From Acidobacteriota bacterium (lineage in GTDB: Bacteria; Acidobacteriota; Terriglobia; Terriglobales; Acidobacteriaceae), in the NCBI GenBank assembly GCA_021810735.1, contig JAJZIF010000109.1:1-9436 (forward strand): a stretch of DNA of 9,436 nucleotides. The letters run 5' to 3'. The first letter of the stretch is position 1, and each line of letters opens with the position of its first letter. This document shows, piece by piece, positions 5,981 to 9,436 of this stretch. A program made the translations under genes and the position numbers. A model generated the notes under the pieces. It ran no database searches. It worked only from the letters and a program-made list of their open reading frames with translations, and was not told the origin of the DNA.

Positions 5981-6013
5981 AGGCCTCCGGGAAACCGGGG
6001 GCCTTTGCATTTT
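5981..6013 (+). terminator. Intrinsic terminator after the TPR lipoprotein
   Basis: AGGCCTCCGG (5981-5990) pairs with CCGGGGGCCT (5995-6004), with one G-U pair, around a GAAA tetraloop. A T-rich tail, TTTGCATTTT (6004-6013), follows. It has all the parts of a Rho-independent terminator and ends the single-gene unit. Confidence 0.85.
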
Positions 6014-6059
6014 GTAGGGGCGTAAAAGCGGGGATGTGCCGGAGGACGGTGACTTCCGT

Positions 6060-6065
6060 TAGAAT
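6060..6065 (+). promoter_or_regulatory. Candidate -10 box upstream of the biotin carboxylase gene
   Basis: TAGAAT (6060-6065) matches the -10 consensus at five of six positions and lies 45 nt before the ATG, downstream of the terminator. No convincing -35 box is present at 16-18 bp, so the assignment is weak. Confidence 0.3.
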
Positions 6066-6110
6066 CCATGCTTGCTGTGGCGGAGGAATTGAACGGGAGC
6101 GAAGGGGTTC

Positions 6111-7628
6111 ATGGTGTTCCAGAAAATTCTGATTGCAAACCGAGGAGAGATTGCGCTGCGGGTGGAACGGGCATGCCGGGAGCGGGGCATTGCCACGGTG
6201 GCGGTGTACTCGGACGTGGATCGTGCCGCGCTGCATGTGCTGGAGTCGGACGAGGCCTACCGGCTGGGTCCGGCGGCGGCGAGCGAATCGTATTTGCGCG
6301 GGGACAAGATCCTGGAAATCGCGAAGAAGAGCGGCGCGGACGCGATTCATCCGGGGTATGGATTCCTGTCAGAGAATGCGGATTTTGCGGAGGCCTGCGA
6401 GCGGGCAGGAGTGAAGTTTATTGGTCCGTCCGCGAAGGCGATGCGGGCGCTCGGCTCGAAGACGCGGGCGCGGCAGGCGGCGGATGCGGCGGGAATGCCG
6501 CGAACGCCGGGGTCGACGAAGGGGCTGGTATCGCTGGAGGAAGCCAGGCAGGTCGCGGAGAAGATTGGATATCCGGTGATGTTGAAGGCCGCGGCGGGCG
6601 GAGGCGGCAAAGGCATGCGGGTGATTGCGAAGCCGGAAGAATTACTGGCCGCATTTGATACGGCACGAAGCGAGGCGGAGCGGGCGTTTGGGTCGGACGA
6701 AGTGTACCTGGAAAAACAGATAGAGCGGCCACGGCACGTGGAGATTCAGGTGCTTGCCGATGAGCACGGGAACTGCCTCTACCTGGGCGAGCGTGAGTGT
6801 TCGGTACAGCGGCGCCACCAGAAAGTGATCGAGGAAGCACCGTCGGCGGTGGTGGGGCCCGAGTTGCGGCAACGAATGGGCGAGGCCGCAGTGCGGCTGG
6901 CGCAGACAGCGGGCTACACGAATGCGGGGACAGTGGAATTCCTGCTGGATAAACATGAGAATTTTTATTTTCTGGAGACGAACACCCGTCTGCAGGTAGA
7001 GCATCCGGTAACGGAACTGGTGACGGGGCTGGACCTGGTGCATCTGCAGATTGATGTGGCGGAGGGTAAGCCGCTGGCGCTGCGGCAGGAGGATATTATG
7101 CTGCGCGGGCACGCGATAGAGTGCCGCGTGTATGCGGAGGATCCGGAGAACCAGTTTTTTCCGTCGCCGGGCAAGATTACGCGGCTGCTGCAGCCGGGAG
7201 GGCCGGGAATTCGTGAGGATTGCGGCGTGTACGAGGGCTGGACAGTGCCGATGGATTACGATCCGATGCTGTCGAAGCTGATTGCGTATGCGCCGACACG
7301 GGAGATGGCGATTGCGCGGCTGTTGAGAGCGCTGGATGAGTATGTGATTGGGGGAATCCGGTGCAACCTGGGGTTGTTCCGGCGGATCTTGCAGGATGAA
7401 GGTTTCAGGCGTGCGGAGATCGACACGGAATATCTGGACAGGCTGCTGAACGGAGGTTCCGCTGTGATGGCCGAGCGTCCACCGGCGGTAGAACTGGCGG
7501 CGGCACTGGGGGCGGCGCTGCTGGAGAATTCGCACAGCGCGAGCGCGAGTACGGGCGCAGGGAGCACCCCGGCCCCGGACGAACAACGCGCGTGGAAGCA
7601 GGCGGGGCGGAGGGAGGCGATGCGGTGA
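6111..7628 (+). CDS. accC: Biotin carboxylase subunit of an acyl-CoA carboxylase
   Basis: It uses ATP and bicarbonate to carboxylate the biotin on a carrier protein, the first half-reaction of acetyl-, propionyl- or other acyl-CoA carboxylases in the cytoplasm. The start is ATG 6111 or the adjacent GTG 6114; AAGGGG (6102-6107) is better spaced for the GTG. The N-terminal KILIANRGEIALRV (about 5-18) is classic. The ATP-grasp glycine loop AAAGGGGKGMR is at 160-170, followed by SVQRRHQKVIEEAPS and the catalytic ETNTRLQVEHPVTE at 289-302. The usual Met is Thr in this last motif. The C-terminal biotin carboxylase domain ends near 447. The total of 505 residues exceeds the usual 450 or so because of an Ala/Ser/Pro-rich tail of about 55 residues. 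The stop overlaps the next start by 4 nt, so the two are coupled. The substrate is undecided. Confidence 0.94.
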   Translation: MVFQKILIANRGEIALRVERACRERGIATVAVYSDVDRAALHVLESDEAYRLGPAAASESYLRGDKILEIAKKSGADAIHPGYGFLSENADFAEACERAGVKFIGPSAKAMRALGSKTRARQAADAAGMPRTPGSTKGLVSLEEARQVAEKIGYPVMLKAAAGGGGKGMRVIAKPEELLAAFDTARSEAERAFGSDEVYLEKQIERPRHVEIQVLADEHGNCLYLGERECSVQRRHQKVIEEAPSAVVGPELRQRMGEAAVRLAQTAGYTNAGTVEFLLDKHENFYFLETNTRLQVEHPVTELVTGLDLVHLQIDVAEGKPLALRQEDIMLRGHAIECRVYAEDPENQFFPSPGKITRLLQPGGPGIREDCGVYEGWTVPMDYDPMLSKLIAYAPTREMAIARLLRALDEYVIGGIRCNLGLFRRILQDEGFRRAEIDTEYLDRLLNGGSAVMAERPPAVELAAALGAALLENSHSASASTGAGSTPAPDEQRAWKQAGRREAMR

Positions 7629-8131
7629 AGCTCTACATAGAAATTGCGGGGAAACGCCGCGAGATTCGCCTGGAAACCGCCGATGACGGGGCGTACCGCG
7701 CGATTGTGGACGGAGAGGAGAGGAAGGTTGACGTAGAGATGCTGCGGGCAGGGATCTTCTCTCTGCTGATCGATGGGCGAGCCTACCGAGTGGTGGCCGA
7801 AGAGACTCCGGAAATCGAGGATTCAGCGGTATACGTGGGCCGGGAACGCTTTGCGTACCGGATGGAGGACCCGCGCTCGCTGCGATCGCGCCGAAGGGGA
7901 AATGACAGCGAGGGCGGGCCACGGACGCTGAAGGCATCGATGCCGGGGCGGGTTGTGCGCATACTTGTGACCGAGGGCGACAGGGTGAGCGCCGGGAAGG
8001 GCGTGCTGGTGCTGGAGGCGATGAAGATGCAGAACGAGGTGAAGTCGCCGAAGGATGGTACCGTGGCCAGACTGCTGGTGGCGCCGGGCGAGGCGGTGGG
8101 CGCGGGTCAGGATCTGGCGGTGATTGAGTAG
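7625..8131 (+). CDS. Biotin carboxyl carrier (biotinyl/lipoyl-attachment) protein
   Basis: A 168-residue carrier that holds the biotin carboxylated by the upstream enzyme. The GTG at 7625 overlaps the accC stop in GTGA and is served by GGAGGGAGG (7609-7617) at 7 nt. The frame is open further upstream, but earlier starts lie inside accC without better support. Residues 95-168 form the biotinyl domain: KASMPGRVVRILVTEGDRV, then VLEAMKMQNEV with the modified lysine at K134, then SPKDGTVARLLVAPGEAVGAGQDLAVIE. Residues 1-90 form a beta-rich region (KLYIEIAGKRREIRLE..., repeated VDGEER/IDGRAYR strands) like that before the biotinyl domain of propionyl/methylcrotonyl-CoA carboxylase alpha chains. 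It is shaped differently from a classical AccB, so I give no symbol. The tight coupling strongly supports a complex with the biotin carboxylase. Confidence 0.92.
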   Translation: MKLYIEIAGKRREIRLETADDGAYRAIVDGEERKVDVEMLRAGIFSLLIDGRAYRVVAEETPEIEDSAVYVGRERFAYRMEDPRSLRSRRRGNDSEGGPRTLKASMPGRVVRILVTEGDRVSAGKGVLVLEAMKMQNEVKSPKDGTVARLLVAPGEAVGAGQDLAVIE

Positions 8132-8194
8132 CCGCTCAGCGCGGCACAGGGCACGAAAGTGCCAGCATTCGCTCGAAAAGGCGCGATTCGGCGG

Positions 8195-8224
8195 GTGCAT
8201 CCGTGGTGGCGCAGGTGGGATAAT
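8195..8224 (+). promoter_or_regulatory. Candidate extended -10 promoter overlapping the annotated ATG of the DsbA-like gene
   Basis: TGGGATAAT (8216-8224) reads as an extended -10, TG-n-GATAAT, with at best a poor -35 (GTGCAT, 8195-8200). If active, transcription would begin near 8231, past the ATG at 8223, and translation would have to begin at a downstream in-frame TTG. Confidence 0.3.
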
Positions 8225-9263
8225 GGGAAGAACGACTTTGTCCCGAAAAGGTGGACCCCTTTTGCTGCGTATCCAAGGAATTCTCGCCTGCTGTGTTGTA
8301 CTGGCTGCCACGGCTGGTTGCCGGGCCCAGGCGCCGGCCACGCCATCGAAATCGACTGCTCAACTGAATGCGCGGATCGAAACGGCCATCCGCAATGAGC
8401 TGAGCGTACCGCCGGTTTATAACGTGACGATCGGTCCGGAAAAGAAGAGCAGTCTTTCCGGCTACAACTCGATCCTGGTGACATTTTCGCTGCCGGGACA
8501 TCCGAACCGGACGCAGCAACTGGAATACCTGATTTCGAAAGACGGCAATACGCTGGCGCGGCTTTCAAAGATCGACATCAGCAAGGATCCGGATGCGATG
8601 CTGCCGATCGAGGGCCGGCCGATTCGCGGGAATCCCAAGGCGAAAGTGACGCTGGTGAATTTCGACGACCTGGAATGCCCATTCTGCGCGCGGCTGCACG
8701 CGGAGCTGTTTCCGGGGATCATGGATCAATACAAAGGGCTGATCCGCGTGATTTATGTGGATTTTCCGCTGACGGAGCTGCATCCCTGGGCGATGCACGC
8801 GGCGGTGAACGCGAACTGCCTGGCGGCGCAGAGCGGCAAGGCGTACTGGAACTACGTGGACTACGTGCATACGCACGGGGAGGACATCACGGGCCCGCAG
8901 CCGGAACTGAGCAAGTCGTTTGCGACGCTGGACAAGCTGGCCGAGCAGGAGGGCGTGCGCGACCACCTGGACACGAGCAAGCTGGACGCCTGCGTGAAGA
9001 AGCAGGATGAAAGCGTGGTGCGCAAGGAGATGATGGCTGGCGACCGGTTGGGGATTTCAGCGACGCCGACATTTTATGTGAACGGCGTGCGCTGGGCCGG
9101 AGTGCTGGATCCGGCGGACCTGGACCTGATGATTAATCGTGCGCTGCGGCAGCAGGGGATTACGCCCCCAACCCCGCCCGCACCCTCAACACCGGCGGAT
9201 ACGAGTTCCAAGAACAGCGAAAAGGGCGCGGGCAGCGGCAAGAGTGCCGCGAAGGGCGCGTAG
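8223..9263 (+). CDS. Exported DsbA/thioredoxin-like disulfide oxidoreductase
   Basis: A thioredoxin-fold protein of the DsbA/DsbG-like (Thioredoxin_4) group, expected to make or rearrange disulfides in periplasmic proteins. Counting from ATG 8223 it has 346 residues: an N-terminal signal with hydrophobic core ILACCVVLAATAGC and a possible lipidation site at C33. The -3 position is Thr, so this lipobox is imperfect. A non-catalytic N-terminal domain (about 40-130) follows. Then comes the thioredoxin domain from VTLVNFDDLECPFC with the active site C152-P-F-C155, a helical insertion, and the cis-proline loop SATPTFYVNG (T281-P282). A Pro/Ser/Lys/Gly-rich tail of about 30 residues ends the protein. 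The start is uncertain: TTG 8262 has AAGGTGGA at 6 nt and would give a tighter signal peptide (MLRIQG...). No DsbB-type partner is in the window. Confidence 0.88.
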   Translation: MGRTTLSRKGGPLLLRIQGILACCVVLAATAGCRAQAPATPSKSTAQLNARIETAIRNELSVPPVYNVTIGPEKKSSLSGYNSILVTFSLPGHPNRTQQLEYLISKDGNTLARLSKIDISKDPDAMLPIEGRPIRGNPKAKVTLVNFDDLECPFCARLHAELFPGIMDQYKGLIRVIYVDFPLTELHPWAMHAAVNANCLAAQSGKAYWNYVDYVHTHGEDITGPQPELSKSFATLDKLAEQEGVRDHLDTSKLDACVKKQDESVVRKEMMAGDRLGISATPTFYVNGVRWAGVLDPADLDLMINRALRQQGITPPTPPAPSTPADTSSKNSEKGAGSGKSAAKGA

Positions 9264-9427
9264 AGAATTTGAATTGCCCGACACCCGGGCGGGTTCGATG
9301 GGCTGGTGGTTTCGAGGGCGCACGAACCGCAGGGTGCTGATTTTGAATGGTGGGCCGCTGAAAGTTTGCGGGCGGCGTCCTCGTCAAACGGGTTTTGCCC
9401 GCGTATGCTATACGAGGAAACCTGCCG

Positions 9428-9436
9428 ATGGTCCGG
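9428..9436 (+). CDS. Possible start of the next gene (cut by window end)
   Basis: ATG at 9428 is preceded by GAGGA (9414-9418) at 9 nt, a plausible ribosome-binding site, and opens an M-V-R reading frame that leaves the window after three codons. The 164 bp before it (9264-9427) shows no gene. It contains only a small GCCCG/CGGGC hairpin (9276-9290) and no convincing promoter. Nothing can be said about the product. Confidence 0.25.

Noticed and set aside
4955..6010. 351-residue minus-strand frame opposite the TPR lipoprotein
   Set aside because: It reads through a clear terminator and promoter of the + strand gene, and its Val/Leu/Arg-rich sequence is the antisense of TPR codons.
6642..7937. 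431-residue open frame on the minus strand opposite the biotin carboxylase
   Set aside because: Arg/His/Pro-rich shadow translation typical of the antisense of a GC-rich gene; no ribosome-binding site or recognisable domain, and the + strand carries a clear conserved enzyme.
8131..8145. Terminator after the biotin carrier gene (GCCGC/GCGGC, 5-bp stem)
   Set aside because: The stem is short and no T-tract follows; too weak to call.
9404..9414. Promoter (TATGCT or TGC-TATACG) before the possible gene at 9428
   Set aside because: Predicted start points fall within or after the Shine-Dalgarno at 9414-9418, and there is no matching -35.

Overview
The window looks like a stretch of chromosome from a Gram-negative bacterium, most likely a member of the Acidobacteriota (class Terriglobia). 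The grounds are high GC by eye, strong G/C bias at third codon positions, an acidobacterial-style TonB-ExbB-ExbD-ExbD cluster followed by a TPR lipoprotein, and a proline-rich TonB. The taxonomic call is inference from gene content, not from a marker gene. Every supported gene is on the + strand. The long minus-strand ORFs are shadows of these genes.

Layout. (1) 1-2127: the 3' end of secD and all of secF, the auxiliary subunits of the Sec translocon. They are separated by 161 bp that carries two oppositely oriented arrays of a degenerate 7-bp repeat, and a hairpin terminator follows secF. (2) 2128-5006: a 248-bp leader rich in TCACC/GGTGA elements, then tonB, exbB and two different exbD genes. 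This is a complete inner-membrane energiser for TonB-dependent outer-membrane transport. GC-rich hairpins lie between tonB and exbB, between exbB and exbD, and after the second exbD. (3) 5040-6013: a good sigma70-type promoter, a TPR lipoprotein, and a clear intrinsic terminator with a GAAA tetraloop. (4) 6111-8131: a biotin carboxylase (accC type) overlapping by 4 nt a biotinyl-carrier protein. Together they resemble a split acyl-CoA carboxylase alpha subunit. No carboxyltransferase is in the window. (5) 8223-9263: an exported DsbA/thioredoxin-like protein with a CPFC active site. (6) 9264-9436: mostly non-coding, possibly ending in the first codons of another gene at 9428.

How the genes fit together. 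SecDF, the Ton motor (TonB/ExbB/ExbD), the TPR lipoprotein and the disulfide oxidoreductase all work at or across the cell envelope, and the first two groups draw on the proton-motive force. The carboxylase pair is a metabolic module that happens to be adjacent. Most of the window is conserved housekeeping and transport. The least ordinary signals are the inverted heptamer arrays whose last unit contains the secF ribosome-binding site, the enlarged periplasmic domain of SecF, the paired ExbDs with an adjacent TPR lipoprotein, and the unclear start of the DsbA-like gene.
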